Positions 45,705 to 55,703 of a stretch of DNA of 64,000 nucleotides are shown here, piece after piece; within the stretch, counting starts at the first letter, position 1, and the number at the start of each line of letters is the position of its first letter. A program made the position numbers and the translations under genes. The DNA is from Thiocapsa sp. (GTDB lineage: Bacteria > Pseudomonadota > Gammaproteobacteria > Chromatiales > Chromatiaceae), in NCBI RefSeq assembly GCF_018399035.1, contig NZ_CP073760.1, positions 186,001 to 250,000 on the forward strand, read 5' to 3'. The notes under the pieces are model-generated. The model was not told the origin of the DNA. It did no database searches and worked only from the letters and a program-made list of their open reading frames with translations.

Positions 45705-47255
45705 ATGGAGTTGACGCTTCGCCTCATCGATCGCAGCGGTCATGCCGGCGTGCCGACGGAGCTTCGAATGACCTCCGGCGCCGCGACCCTCGGCCGCGCT
45801 CGTGACAATGACTTGGTTCTCGATGATCCGGAGCGCGTCGTGTCCGGCAGGCATGCATTGATCGAGGTGCGCGACAGCGGCGTCTGGATCACGGATACCA
45901 GTCGCAACGGGACCTTTCTCAATCAGGCCACCGAGCCGTTGCCGACGCATCAACCGATGAGCTTGCACAACGGCGACCGCCTCGCCATCGGCGCTTACGA
46001 GCTTCTCGTGAGCATTGCCTCGTCAATGCCTGAAACGGCCGCGCGTGATCGCGATCCCTTCGGCGACCTCGCAAACAGTGCTTTGCCTGGTCTGTCCAAG
46101 CCCGGTCCCCGCACCGACATCCTGGATCTATTGAATGCGGGCGATGGCGCGGAGCCGCGGATCGACAGCCTCGACGCAGCGACACCACACCTGGTGGATG
46201 ATCCCTTCGCCGATGCATCTCCATTGGATTCGCGGCTCGCGGCGGGGCGCAAGGAGGCTCCACCCAAAGGCGTGTCTCACCAAACGCCGGTCGAGAATGT
46301 CTATTTTCGGCCGCCCGAGATCCAAGCCATACCGGACAACTACGACATCCTGAACGATGTCTGGGCCGCTCCTCCCGAGGATGCGCCGCAGAGCGGTGAA
46401 TCCGTGCCATCGACGCCGCCGGACTCGTCTTCGACCAGCTCCTCGGCAGCGAGTCCATTAGACGCGTCGGCGGAGTCTTCCGTGCCGCAAGGTCCAGCGC
46501 GCTCGGCGCCCGCCTTCGAGGAGGATCCATTCTCGCGTGCAGATCCCGTTGCGCCTGCGACGAGCCCCTCACCGATGCAGGTTCCCCGTGCCGACGCGCG
46601 CCCGATCTCCGCCGCACAGCCGCTCGGGCAAGAAGCGCGAAGCACGGACACGGCAGCGCTCGTGGATGCCTTCATCGAAGGGCTCGGGGCCGGCGATGGT
46701 GCGCGTGTGGATCAGCCCGAGGAGTTGATGCGCAATGCCGGAGCGCTGCTCAGAGCGCTGGCGGCGGGTCTAACCCTGACGATGATGGGGCGTGCACAAT
46801 TCAAGAGCGAGCTGCGCCTGGGGGTCACAACGATTCGGCCGGCGGAAAACAACCCCTTTAAGTTCTCCGCCGATCCCGACGATCTGCTGGATCGGCTGCT
46901 GTTTCGCCCGAGCCCCGGTTTCCTGCCGGCCGTACCCGCCGCGCGCGAGGCCTTCGACGATATCCGTGCGCACGAGATGGCGATGACGGCCGGACTTCAG
47001 GCCGCGCTGCGCGCGCTCCTCGCACGTTTCGAGCCCGCGGAGCTCGAGCGCCGTTTGACGGCCCGGTCGCGGCTCGAAGAGATGCTTCCGATGGTGCGCA
47101 AGTCCCGCTACTGGGATCTCTTCACCGAGGCTTACGAGGAGGTGGCCGCGGATGCGGCGGAGGATTTCATGCGACTCTTCGGCGACGCCTTTACCAAGGC
47201 GTATCGGGAGCAGATCCAGCGCCTGGATCGGGCACGCGGACGACAGGGCGGTTGA
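45705..47255 (+). CDS. tagH: T6SS FHA-domain protein TagH (Fha1)
   Basis: TagH/Fha1 is the FHA scaffold that, once phosphorylated, promotes T6SS assembly. The 516-residue protein has an N-terminal FHA domain (about 25-100) with Gly30-Arg31, Ser47, Arg49-His50 and Asn68. A Ser/Pro-rich disordered middle (about 220-310) follows, then the TagH C-terminal domain (LVDAFIEGLG, MRNAGALLRALAAGLTLTMMGRAQFKSELRL, AYEEVAADAAEDFMRLFG). The start ATG 45705 fits. It opens the right T6SS arm, with tssJ 97 bases later. Confidence 0.95.
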   Translation: MELTLRLIDRSGHAGVPTELRMTSGAATLGRARDNDLVLDDPERVVSGRHALIEVRDSGVWITDTSRNGTFLNQATEPLPTHQPMSLHNGDRLAIGAYELLVSIASSMPETAARDRDPFGDLANSALPGLSKPGPRTDILDLLNAGDGAEPRIDSLDAATPHLVDDPFADASPLDSRLAAGRKEAPPKGVSHQTPVENVYFRPPEIQAIPDNYDILNDVWAAPPEDAPQSGESVPSTPPDSSSTSSSAASPLDASAESSVPQGPARSAPAFEEDPFSRADPVAPATSPSPMQVPRADARPISAAQPLGQEARSTDTAALVDAFIEGLGAGDGARVDQPEELMRNAGALLRALAAGLTLTMMGRAQFKSELRLGVTTIRPAENNPFKFSADPDDLLDRLLFRPSPGFLPAVPAAREAFDDIRAHEMAMTAGLQAALRALLARFEPAELERRLTARSRLEEMLPMVRKSRYWDLFTEAYEEVAADAAEDFMRLFGDAFTKAYREQIQRLDRARGRQGG

Positions 47256-47352
47256 TCCATTGCAGGCGGGGCATGATCCGCCTCCGGTCGGTCCGAAGTT
47301 GCGGTCGAGTGTCTCGACCGGTCGGGTTCATCCGTCAAAGAGGGTAACGAGA

Positions 47353-47853
47353 ATGGCCCACATGCCCCCGCGCGGACTGCCGCGCAGCGTCGTTTCCGTG
47401 CTCGGTGTCTGGATCCTGATGATCGGTATCGGTCTGCTCCCCGGCTGCGCCGCAAAGCCGGAGAAGCCCGCCCCCATGCTGAGTCTGGAGATCGAGGCGA
47501 CCGCCGACGTGAATCTCGGACCCGGCGGCAATCCGCTGCCGGTCGTCGTGCGGGTCTATGCGCTCAAGGGGCAGGGCACCTTCATGACCGCGGACTTCTA
47601 CAGCCTGTTCGACAACGAGTCGGCGGTGCTGGGGCCGGATCTGATCGCGCGCGAGGAGCTTACCCTGAGGCCGGGAGAGCGCCGGGAGATCACCCGGCCG
47701 TTGGCGCCCGAGGCGGCCTACATCGGTGTGGTGGCGGCCTATCGCGACATCGATCGCAGCCGCTGGCGCGCCGCGACCGCGCTCACCCCGGATACGAACA
47801 ACGCCATCCGGATCGTCGTTGCCGCAGAGGCCATCTCGGCCTATCCCCGATAG
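47353..47853 (+). CDS. tssJ: T6SS outer-membrane lipoprotein TssJ
   Basis: TssJ is the outer-membrane lipoprotein that binds the TssM tip. The 166 residues include a signal peptide with a lipobox LPGC at about residue 35. The conserved transthyretin-like fold follows: LSLEIEATADVN, NPLPVVVRVYALKG, FMTADFYSLFDN and RPLAPEAAYIGVVAAYRDID. ATG 47353 was chosen since it opens the signal peptide; an open frame extends upstream into tagH. Confidence 0.95.
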   Translation: MAHMPPRGLPRSVVSVLGVWILMIGIGLLPGCAAKPEKPAPMLSLEIEATADVNLGPGGNPLPVVVRVYALKGQGTFMTADFYSLFDNESAVLGPDLIAREELTLRPGERREITRPLAPEAAYIGVVAAYRDIDRSRWRAATALTPDTNNAIRIVVAAEAISAYPR

Positions 47854-47865
47854 GAGTCGCTGCCG

Positions 47866-49197
47866 GTGTGGGACAACAAGGTACTCTGGTCCGAAGGTCT
47901 CTTCCTTCAGCCGCATCATTTCCAACAGCACGATCGCTATCTCGAGCATCTGATCGGGGCCAAGGCGGGCCTCGGGGTGCCCTATCCCTGGGGCCTGTCC
48001 CGGATGGAGATCGACACCGAGATGCTGGGTATCGGCAAGCTCATGCTGAGCGAGGTCGCGGGGGTTCTGCCGGATGGCACGCCGTTCGATGCCCCCGCGA
48101 GCGACCCCCTTCCGCAACCGTTGCAGCTCGATGAGTCGACGTCGGGCCAGACCCTTTATCTCGCCTTGCCCTTGCGCCGCCCGGGCGCGGCCGAGAGCGG
48201 CGGCGCGGAGCAGCCGGAGACCGGCCTGCGCTATCGCCTCGGCGAGCTCAAGGTGCGCGACAACGCCCTGGGTTCGGACACCGAGACGTCGGTCGAGGTC
48301 GGGCGGCTCGATCTGCGCTTGATGCTCGAGCGCGAGGCCCGCGACGGATTCGCCTGTTGCGGCGTGGCGCGGGTGCTCGAGTGTCGCGCGGATCGCGAGG
48401 TGGTGCTCGATCGCGCCTATATCCCGCCCTGCATCGACTACCGGGTCGGCCGACGTCTCGCCGATTTTATCGAGGAGCTGAGCGGTCTCCTGCACCGTCA
48501 GGCCGAGTCGCGCGCCGGACGCGTGCGCGGAGTGGGGCGCGGCGGGGTCTCGGATTGGGCCGATTTCCTGCTGCTGCAGCTGATGAATCGCGCGGAGCCG
48601 GTCGCGCTGCATCTGATGCAGGTTCGGGGACTGCATCCGGAGGCGATCTACCGCCACCTGCTCGGACTGGCCGGAGAGCTGGCGACCTTCGCGAGCGAGA
48701 CCAAGCGTCCGCCCGAGTTTCCGCCCTACCGGCACGATGACCTGGACGCGACCTTCTCGCCGCTGATCGAGCGTTTGCGCGAGTATTTAGGTCGCGAGTA
48801 TGTCGAGCGCGCCATCGCCATCCCGATTCAGGAACGCCAATTCGGATTCCGCGTCGCGCTGGTGGCCGACCGCTCGTTGTTGCCGGCCGCGCGGTTCGTG
48901 CTTGCCGCACAGGCGAGCCTTGACTCGCAGACCTTGCGCAACCGGTTTCCCGCCCAGTGCAAGGTCGGCCCGGTCGAGCGGATCCAGGAGCTGGTCAAGC
49001 TCGCGTTGCCCGGGATCGCACTCAAGCCCATGCCCACGCCGCCTTTGGAGATTCCCTATCACGCCGGCTTCGACTATTTTGAACTGGACCGAAGCGCTGA
49101 ATTCTGGAAGCAGTTGAGCGCGGGAGGCGGCTTCGGGATGCATATCGGCGGGGAGTTCCCGGGATTGGAGCTCGAGCTCTGGGCTATCCGCGAGTAA
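47866..49197 (+). CDS. tssK: T6SS baseplate adaptor TssK
   Basis: TssK joins the baseplate to the membrane complex. The 443 residues start with the invariant VLWSEGLFLQPHHFQQHDRY, continue with ISxLDLRLML-like and RVLECRADREVVLDRAYIPPC, and end with an FGMHIGGEFPGLELELWAIRE block. It starts with GTG 47866, 12 bases after tssJ; the gap to tssL is three bases. Confidence 0.97.
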   Translation: MWDNKVLWSEGLFLQPHHFQQHDRYLEHLIGAKAGLGVPYPWGLSRMEIDTEMLGIGKLMLSEVAGVLPDGTPFDAPASDPLPQPLQLDESTSGQTLYLALPLRRPGAAESGGAEQPETGLRYRLGELKVRDNALGSDTETSVEVGRLDLRLMLEREARDGFACCGVARVLECRADREVVLDRAYIPPCIDYRVGRRLADFIEELSGLLHRQAESRAGRVRGVGRGGVSDWADFLLLQLMNRAEPVALHLMQVRGLHPEAIYRHLLGLAGELATFASETKRPPEFPPYRHDDLDATFSPLIERLREYLGREYVERAIAIPIQERQFGFRVALVADRSLLPAARFVLAAQASLDSQTLRNRFPAQCKVGPVERIQELVKLALPGIALKPMPTPPLEIPYHAGFDYFELDRSAEFWKQLSAGGGFGMHIGGEFPGLELELWAIRE

Positions 49198-49200
49198 ACC

Positions 49201-50586
49201 GTGACCGACGACGATCCTTTCAGCATACCCGGCGACGCCGGTGCGACCGTGATCCGTCCCATCCCCGGAGGGCGGCGTTCGGCTGCCGCACCGGCCCGAG
49301 GGGCTCCGCAGCCGCCGCCCTTCTCGGGTGTTCCCCCGACTTGGAGCGCGCTCGGGCAGACGGCGCCGGTCGTCAATCCGCTCGTGAGCTGTGCCGCGGG
49401 TCTCCTGACGATTGCCGCGGAGCTGCGCGGGACCGTCGCTCACCCCGATCCGGCCGGTCTGCGCGAGGGGCTCGTCCGCCAGGTGCGCGAGTTCGAGACC
49501 TGTGCCCGTGCCAAGGGGTTGGTGGATGCGGTCGTGTTGCCGGCACGCTATGTCCTCTGTGCCTTGATCGACGAATCCGTCCTGGATACGCCGTGGGGGA
49601 CCGAGAGCGTCTGGAGCCATCAGGGGCTCTTGATCAGCTTCCACAACGAGACCTGGGGCGGGGAGAAGTTCTTCAGCGCGCTGGAGCGCTTGCTCGCCTA
49701 TCCGAGCGGCAACCTGAATCTCTTGGAGCTCATGTATCTGTGCTTGGCGCTGGGCTTCGAGGGGCGCTATCGGGCGCGCCCGGACGGCCGCGCGCAGCTC
49801 GAACGGGTTCGCGAGCAGCTCTTTCAAACGATTCGCACGCAACGCGGCGACCCGGACCCCGAGCTTTCGCTGCATTGGCAGGGGGCGACGGTGCGGCGGG
49901 ATCCGCTGATCCACCAGCTGCCCCTCTGGGTCTTCTCCGCGATGGCCGGCCTGCTTCTCGCCGGGCTCTTCGCCTTCTACAGCATCTCGCTCAACCGTGA
50001 TTCGGACCCCGTCTTCCTCTCGCTCAGTCAACTCGACCGCGGGTTGGAGGTGGTGGTGGATCGTCCCAGGGTTCCCTTCTCCGAGGCGCCGGCAGCTGCG
50101 ACGCCGGACTCGCCCGCACCCCTGACCTTGCGTCTCCTGCTTGCCGAGGAGATCGCCGCCGGGCGTTTGGAGGTGGAGGACCGTCCCGCGGGCCAGACCG
50201 TCATCATCCGCGGCGACGGACTCTTCGCCTCCGGCAGCAGCAGCTTGACGCCGGGCTTGATGCCACTGATGCGTCGAATCGGCGAGGCATTGGCCCGTCT
50301 GCCCGGTACGGTCCTGGTGACGGGGCACTCCGACAGCGTTCCGATCAAGACGCTGCGCTTCCCTTCGAACTGGCATCTCTCGCAGGAACGTGCAGAGCGC
50401 GTTATGGCGTCGCTCGTGGAGGTCGTCGGCGACCCGTCGCGCTTCACTGCCGAGGGACGCGCCGATACCGAGCCACGAATCCCCGAGAATCCGCGGGATG
50501 CCCGCAACCGGCGGGTCGAGATCACCTTGACGGGGCCACGCGGCGGGGGACGTACGACCTCCGACGTGGCCAGTGTGCGGCCATGA
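49201..50586 (+). CDS. tssL: T6SS inner-membrane protein TssL with OmpA peptidoglycan-binding domain
   Basis: TssL, with TssM and TssJ, forms the membrane complex. The 461 residues comprise a cytoplasmic DotU-like domain (about 60-225; LVRQVREFETCARAKG, ALIDESVLDTPWG). One membrane helix follows (about 241-261), then a periplasmic OmpA-like domain (about 330-460; RGDGLFASGSSSL, VTGHSDSVPI, LSQERAERVMASL) that fixes the complex to the wall. The start is GTG 49201. The stop overlaps the tssM start by four bases. The evolved, OmpA-carrying form of TssL is common. Confidence 0.97.
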   Translation: MTDDDPFSIPGDAGATVIRPIPGGRRSAAAPARGAPQPPPFSGVPPTWSALGQTAPVVNPLVSCAAGLLTIAAELRGTVAHPDPAGLREGLVRQVREFETCARAKGLVDAVVLPARYVLCALIDESVLDTPWGTESVWSHQGLLISFHNETWGGEKFFSALERLLAYPSGNLNLLELMYLCLALGFEGRYRARPDGRAQLERVREQLFQTIRTQRGDPDPELSLHWQGATVRRDPLIHQLPLWVFSAMAGLLLAGLFAFYSISLNRDSDPVFLSLSQLDRGLEVVVDRPRVPFSEAPAAATPDSPAPLTLRLLLAEEIAAGRLEVEDRPAGQTVIIRGDGLFASGSSSLTPGLMPLMRRIGEALARLPGTVLVTGHSDSVPIKTLRFPSNWHLSQERAERVMASLVEVVGDPSRFTAEGRADTEPRIPENPRDARNRRVEITLTGPRGGGRTTSDVASVRP

Positions 50587-53500
50587 AAGTGCTGTTTCGA
50601 TTCCTTGGCTCACGCTGGTTTCTGACCCTGCTCGGAACGATCGCGCTGGCGCTGCTGATCTGGTTCATCGGCCCGCTGGTCGGTGTTGCAGGCATGGAGC
50701 CCTTGGCGTCGCCGCACAGCCGGTACATCGCCGTCGGGGCCCTGTTCGGGGTCTGGGGTCTGGTGCGGATCGGCTCCGTCGTGCGTGCGCGGTTGCGTAA
50801 TCGCCGCTTGATGGAGCAGCTCGCGTCGGGCCCGGCGGCGGCGCCGGACCCGGCCAAGATCGCCAGCGAAGAAGAGCTGCAGGTCCTGCGCGAGCGCTTC
50901 GATGCCGCATTGGCGGCGCTCAAGGGGTCCGAGGTCCGGCACCGACTGGGCGGACGCTGGGTCTACCAGCTGCCTTGGTATCTGATCATCGGTCCGCCCG
51001 GCTGCGGCAAGACGACGGCGCTTATGAATTCGGGGCTGCGCTTCCCGCTCGCGGAGCGTCTCGGTCAGGACGCCATCCAGGGTATCGGCGGGACCCGCAA
51101 TTGCGACTGGTGGTTCACCGACGAGGCGGTCTTGATCGACACCGCCGGACGCTACACCACGCAGGACAGCTACGAGCAGGTGGACAGCGCCGCCTGGCAG
51201 GGTTTCCTCGGCCTGCTGAAGAAGCACCGGCCGCGACGCCCGATCAACGGGGTCTTGGTAGCCGTCAGCCTCGCCGACCTCATGCAGCAGAGCCAGACGG
51301 AGCGCGCAGCCCATGCGGCGGCGATCCGCCAGCGCATCCAGGAGCTGTGCAAGACCTTCGGCATCGCGATCCCGGTCTATGTGCTCTTCATGAAGGCGGA
51401 TCTCGTGGCGGGCTTCATGGAGTTCTTTGCGGATTTGAACAAGGAGGGGCGCGAGCAGGTCTGGGGCGTGACCTTCCCCTACGACCCCGAGGAGAAGACC
51501 CCGGCGGCACTCTCGACCTTTGCGGCGGAGCTGACGGCCCTCGTCGAGCGTCTCGACCAACGTCTGCTGACCCGCATGGAGCAGGAGCGCGAACCGGGAA
51601 AACGCTCCCTGGTGTTTAGCTTCCCGAGGCAATTCAATGCCCTCGGTGATGCCCTCGAGCAGTTTTTGCAGGATGCCTTCACACCGTCGCGTTTCGAGAT
51701 TCGTCCTCTGGTGCGGGGTGTCTATTTCACCAGCGGCACGCAGACCGGTACCCCGATCGACCGAGTGCTGGGCGGGTTTGCGGGGAGTTTCGGTCTTGCC
51801 CGTCAGGGTCCGCTCCCCTTCAAAGGGACGGGCAAGAGTTTCTTTCTGACGCGTTTGCTGCGCGATCTGATCTTCACGGAGACGGGGCTTGCCGGGCTCA
51901 ATCCGCGTCTGGAGCGTCGTCGGCGTTGGCTCAGACGAGGGGCCTATGCGGGGGTGTTTACGATCCTGTTGCTGGCCGGCGCGGCTTGGACCACGAGCTA
52001 CTCGCGCAACCTCGCCTACATCGACGAGGTCGCTCAGCGCACGGTGGAAATCGAGTCCAAGATCGATGCCATCCCGGTCGAAGAGCGCAACCCGCTCGGG
52101 ATCCTGCCCCTGCTGGATGCGGCCCGCGCGATTCCCGGCGGGTACGCCGACCGCGGCGAGTCTGTTCCCATCAGTATGGGTCTTGGCCTCTACCAAGGTG
52201 GCAAGCTCGGATCCCAGGCCGAGCGGGCCTATGACCGCATTCTCGCCAAGGCCCTGCTGCCGAGGGTCATCCTGCGTCTGGAGGAGCAGGTCCGCGAGGC
52301 CGGCGGCGACCCCGACTATCTCTACGATGCCTTGCGTGTCTACCTCATGCTCGACAGCGATGAGCACTACGATCCCGCGGCCGTGCAGTATTGGGTCGGG
52401 CGCGATTGGCAGCGCAGTCTGCCGCGCGAGACCACCACCGAGCAGCAGGAGGCGTTGCGCGATCATCTGTCGGCCTTGCTGGTGCGCCGACCCGCACCCT
52501 TGCCGATCGATCTCGACGGGGCCCTGATCGCCGACGCGCGGGTCATTCTCAACCGAACGCCCCCGGCCGAGCGCATCTACGCCCGTCTCAAGCAGGATGG
52601 ACCGGGCGACGACCTTCCCGATTTCACCATCAGCGATGCCGGCGGAGACTTCGCCAAGCTGGTGTTTGCCCGTCGCAGCGGACGGCCGATCAATCAGGGC
52701 GTGCCCGCGCTCTTTACCTACGACGGCTATCACCGTGGCTTTACGAGCGCGAGCAGCCAACTGATCGAGGCGGCAGCGAACGAGGCTTGGGTCTTGGGTC
52801 CGGATGCCCCCCTTACTTCGGGGTCAGAAGGCGCGCGGCGCGTGCTCGAGGAGGTTCGCGAGCGCTATCTACGCGACTATGTCGTTGAGTGGACGGCCTT
52901 GCTCGAGGATATCGATCTGGTCGCCGTGCGCGATCTGCATCACGCATCTGAGGTCGCACGCATCCTTGCCGATCCGGAATATTCACCGCTGAAGCGACTG
53001 CTTGTCGCGGCCGCCCGCCAGACCGAGCTGGACCGACCCCCGCAGGCCGATGCGTCCGCCGCGGATCAGGCCGGAGGGACCCTGCAGGGATTCCGTCAGC
53101 GCGTCGAGAGCTACTTCGACGACACCGATCCGGGTGCGCCGTCCGCGCAGTCCCCGGAGGCCTACGTGACGCGTCGTTTTGGCTGGTTGCATGACCTGGT
53201 GCGATCCGACGAGCAACGCCAGGCCCCCATCGAACGGGTCTTGGTCTCGATGGGGCAGTTGCAGCTGCACTTGTCGTCCGTGGCTGCGGCCGCGACCACG
53301 GGCCGCGGCCTGCTGGTTCCGGGCGAGAGCGCCGAGATCCGCGATGCCAAGGCGCTTGCGGCGCAGCTCCCGGCGCCGATCGGCGGCTTGGTCGGAACCC
53401 TTGCACAGGACAGTGCCAACATCGCCGCCGGTGGCGCGCGCGCTCAACTGAACAATATCTGGACGGCCGAGGTACTGCCCTTCTGCCGCGAGGCGATCCA

Positions 53501-54134
53501 TGACCGCTATCCCTTCGTCGCCGGAACCGCGCGCGAGACCACCTTGCATGACTTCGGCCGGGTCTTCGGCCCGGACGGGCTGATCGACGCCTTCTTCAAG
53601 GCGCACCTGAGTGCGTCCGTCGATACGGCACGCCCGACATGGCGTTGGGTCGATAAGGCCATCGGGATCCCGGACGAGGTGTTGGCCCAGTTTCAGCGCG
53701 CTGCCGTCATCCGCGAGGCCTTCTTCATGAGCGGAGGCAAGACCCCGTCGGTCGAGTTCGAGCTTCAGCCGCGCGGCATGGATGCCCGCTTGAACCAATT
53801 TACCCTGGATCTCGGAGGACAGATCGTCGATTACCGGCACGGTCCGTTGCGCACGCAAAAGCTGCAATGGCCGCCGCCGGACGGCGCATTGAGGGCGCGT
53901 CTGGTCTTCGTCGACACCAGCGGGGGCGGACCCAGTCTGACGGAGGAGGGTCCTTGGGCCTGGTTCCGCGTGCTCGACCGTTCACGACTCACCGCCACCA
54001 ATCAACCTGAGCTGTTTCGACTGACCTTCTCCGTGGCCGGGATGTCTGCGCAGTTCGATCTGCGCGCGATCAGCGTGCGCAATCCCTTCAAGCTCGACGA
54101 GCTGAGAGGGTTTCGCTGTCCGGGGCGTCTATGA
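50583..54134 (+). CDS. tssM: T6SS membrane-complex protein TssM (IcmF)
   Basis: TssM spans the envelope and contacts TssJ and TssL. The 1183-residue protein has two N-terminal membrane segments (about 12-32 and 48-66). A cytoplasmic GTPase-like domain carries an intact Walker A (GPPGCGKT at 137-144). A third helix follows (about 453-475), then a long periplasmic part. It ends in the IcmF C-terminal blocks (FxLQPRGMDARLNQFTLDLGGQ-like and WPPPDG). Overlaps of four bases with tssL and tagF show tight coupling. Confidence 0.97.
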   Translation: MKVLFRFLGSRWFLTLLGTIALALLIWFIGPLVGVAGMEPLASPHSRYIAVGALFGVWGLVRIGSVVRARLRNRRLMEQLASGPAAAPDPAKIASEEELQVLRERFDAALAALKGSEVRHRLGGRWVYQLPWYLIIGPPGCGKTTALMNSGLRFPLAERLGQDAIQGIGGTRNCDWWFTDEAVLIDTAGRYTTQDSYEQVDSAAWQGFLGLLKKHRPRRPINGVLVAVSLADLMQQSQTERAAHAAAIRQRIQELCKTFGIAIPVYVLFMKADLVAGFMEFFADLNKEGREQVWGVTFPYDPEEKTPAALSTFAAELTALVERLDQRLLTRMEQEREPGKRSLVFSFPRQFNALGDALEQFLQDAFTPSRFEIRPLVRGVYFTSGTQTGTPIDRVLGGFAGSFGLARQGPLPFKGTGKSFFLTRLLRDLIFTETGLAGLNPRLERRRRWLRRGAYAGVFTILLLAGAAWTTSYSRNLAYIDEVAQRTVEIESKIDAIPVEERNPLGILPLLDAARAIPGGYADRGESVPISMGLGLYQGGKLGSQAERAYDRILAKALLPRVILRLEEQVREAGGDPDYLYDALRVYLMLDSDEHYDPAAVQYWVGRDWQRSLPRETTTEQQEALRDHLSALLVRRPAPLPIDLDGALIADARVILNRTPPAERIYARLKQDGPGDDLPDFTISDAGGDFAKLVFARRSGRPINQGVPALFTYDGYHRGFTSASSQLIEAAANEAWVLGPDAPLTSGSEGARRVLEEVRERYLRDYVVEWTALLEDIDLVAVRDLHHASEVARILADPEYSPLKRLLVAAARQTELDRPPQADASAADQAGGTLQGFRQRVESYFDDTDPGAPSAQSPEAYVTRRFGWLHDLVRSDEQRQAPIERVLVSMGQLQLHLSSVAAAATTGRGLLVPGESAEIRDAKALAAQLPAPIGGLVGTLAQDSANIAAGGARAQLNNIWTAEVLPFCREAIHDRYPFVAGTARETTLHDFGRVFGPDGLIDAFFKAHLSASVDTARPTWRWVDKAIGIPDEVLAQFQRAAVIREAFFMSGGKTPSVEFELQPRGMDARLNQFTLDLGGQIVDYRHGPLRTQKLQWPPPDGALRARLVFVDTSGGGPSLTEEGPWAWFRVLDRSRLTATNQPELFRLTFSVAGMSAQFDLRAISVRNPFKLDELRGFRCPGRL

Positions 54135-54889
54135 GCGATCGGGACTCGGGCGCGCCCGGTTTCTACGGCAAGTTGCCGAGTCTCGGCGATTTCGTGAGCC
54201 GCCGCCTTCCCGCCGAGCTCGTTCAGCCGTGGGATCTGTGGCTGCGCGAATGTCTGGCGGCAAGTCGTGCCGAGCTTGGAGATGCCTGGCTCGAGACCTA
54301 TCTCACCAGCCCCTTGTGGCGCTTCGTCCTGACCCCCGGCGTGGCGGGGCGTACCGGCTGGGCGGGCGTGCTGATGCCCAGTGTGGATCGGGTCGGGCGC
54401 TATTTTCCCTTGACGCTCGCCTGTCCGCTGGAGACCGGGGTCGACCCATTGCGGATTCTTGCCACGCCCGATTGGTTCGAGCGCGCCGAGGCGGTGACGC
54501 TTGCCGGGCTCGAAGAGGGGCGTTCGGTCGAGGAATTCGATGCGCTGACCTTGGATCTGGGGGTTCCGATCGATCTCCTGCCCGGTCTCGCCGCGGCGGT
54601 CGTGACCGGTCAGATCGGGTCCAACGCCTGGCGGATCGGTGCCGCCTCTCCGTCGGAGGTGGGTGCCGCCTGCTCGACCCTGTTGGCGCGGGCGCTCGAT
54701 CAGGTCTTCTGTGCCTACAGCCTCTGGTGGTCGAGCGGCTCCGAGCTGGTGGCTCCGTCCTTTCTCGTCTGTCAAGGGTTACCGCCGACGGACGGTTTCA
54801 GCGCGCTCCTCGCGGGAGGTTGGGCGGGTCGCGGATGGCGGGAGCTCGACCAAGCCGATCCGGCAATTCCGGGCGAGGAGTCGAGATGA
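54131..54889 (+). CDS. tagF: T6SS repressor TagF
   Basis: TagF blocks T6SS assembly after translation, by binding Fha1 or related parts. The 252 residues start with PGFYGKLPSLGDFVSRRLP, the clear family signature, and include WLETYLTSPLWRF and GRYFPLTLACPLE. It overlaps tssM and pppA by four bases each, forming a tssM-tagF-pppA block. Here it is a separate gene, not fused to PppA. Confidence 0.95.
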   Translation: MSDRDSGAPGFYGKLPSLGDFVSRRLPAELVQPWDLWLRECLAASRAELGDAWLETYLTSPLWRFVLTPGVAGRTGWAGVLMPSVDRVGRYFPLTLACPLETGVDPLRILATPDWFERAEAVTLAGLEEGRSVEEFDALTLDLGVPIDLLPGLAAAVVTGQIGSNAWRIGAASPSEVGAACSTLLARALDQVFCAYSLWWSSGSELVAPSFLVCQGLPPTDGFSALLAGGWAGRGWRELDQADPAIPGEESR

Positions 54890-55620
54890 GCCTGCGACCG
54901 GCTCAGATGCACTGGACATCGGCCGGTGCGACCCATCCCGGTCGGGTCCGAGACGTCAACCAGGACGCCTACTTGGACCGACCCGACCTGGGTCTATGGG
55001 CCGTCGCCGACGGGATGGGCGGGCACAGCGACGGCGGCATGGCGAGCCGAATGCTCGTGGATGGACTCGTTCGGATGGGGCGTCCTGGACTCTTGGGGTC
55101 GGCCGTCGAATCGGTGCGCAACATCCTGCAGGAGGTCAATCGCCGTCTGTTGGCCGACGCGGCCGCGCGGGGCGATGACCTGATCGGCAGCACCATCGTC
55201 GCCTTGATCGCCGTCGGAGACCATTGCGCCATCCTCTGGGTCGGCGACAGCCGTGTCTATCGGGGACGCGACGGCGATCTCATGCAACTGACCTCGGACC
55301 ACACGCATGTTCAGGATCTGGTCGACAAGGGGCTGTTGACCCCCGAGCAGGCCGAGCAGCACCCGCTCTCGAATGTGCTGGTGCGCGCGGTCGGTGCCGA
55401 TGCCGAGATGGCCGTGGATCTGCGCGTCGAGTCACTGAGAGACGGCGACCGCTTCTTGCTGTGCAGCGACGGCTTGGTCAAAGAGCTGCGGCCGGATGCG
55501 ATTGCGGGAATCCTATGCGGCGCCGAGCCGGGGGAGGTTGCACGCAAGTTGATCGATGCCGCCTGCAACGTGGGCGGGCGAGACAATATCACCGCGGTTA
55601 TCGTGGATATCCATTTCTGA
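54886..55620 (+). CDS. pppA: PppA-type PP2C Ser/Thr phosphatase
   Basis: PppA removes phosphate from Fha1/TagH and so opposes PpkA. The 244-residue protein is a single PP2C domain with all metal-binding and core motifs: RDVNQDA, VADGMGGHSDG, GDSRVYR, CSDGL and GGRDNIT. ATG 54886 overlaps the tagF stop by four bases. It is the last gene of the right arm. With PpkA, TagH and TagF it completes the threonine phosphorylation pathway. Confidence 0.95.
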   Translation: MSLRPAQMHWTSAGATHPGRVRDVNQDAYLDRPDLGLWAVADGMGGHSDGGMASRMLVDGLVRMGRPGLLGSAVESVRNILQEVNRRLLADAAARGDDLIGSTIVALIAVGDHCAILWVGDSRVYRGRDGDLMQLTSDHTHVQDLVDKGLLTPEQAEQHPLSNVLVRAVGADAEMAVDLRVESLRDGDRFLLCSDGLVKELRPDAIAGILCGAEPGEVARKLIDAACNVGGRDNITAVIVDIHF

Positions 55621-55703
55621 TGGGTTCGGATCGGTTGATGAGAGAGTCCGGGACCACCTTGATTATTGAGCGTAGAGGCCACCCACCAGCTGCTGCAGTC
55701 ATA

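Noticed and set aside
50610..52760. Open frame of 716 codons on the minus strand across tssM
   Set aside because: It is opposite a full-length TssM with Walker A and IcmF motifs; the antisense frame has no recognisable features.
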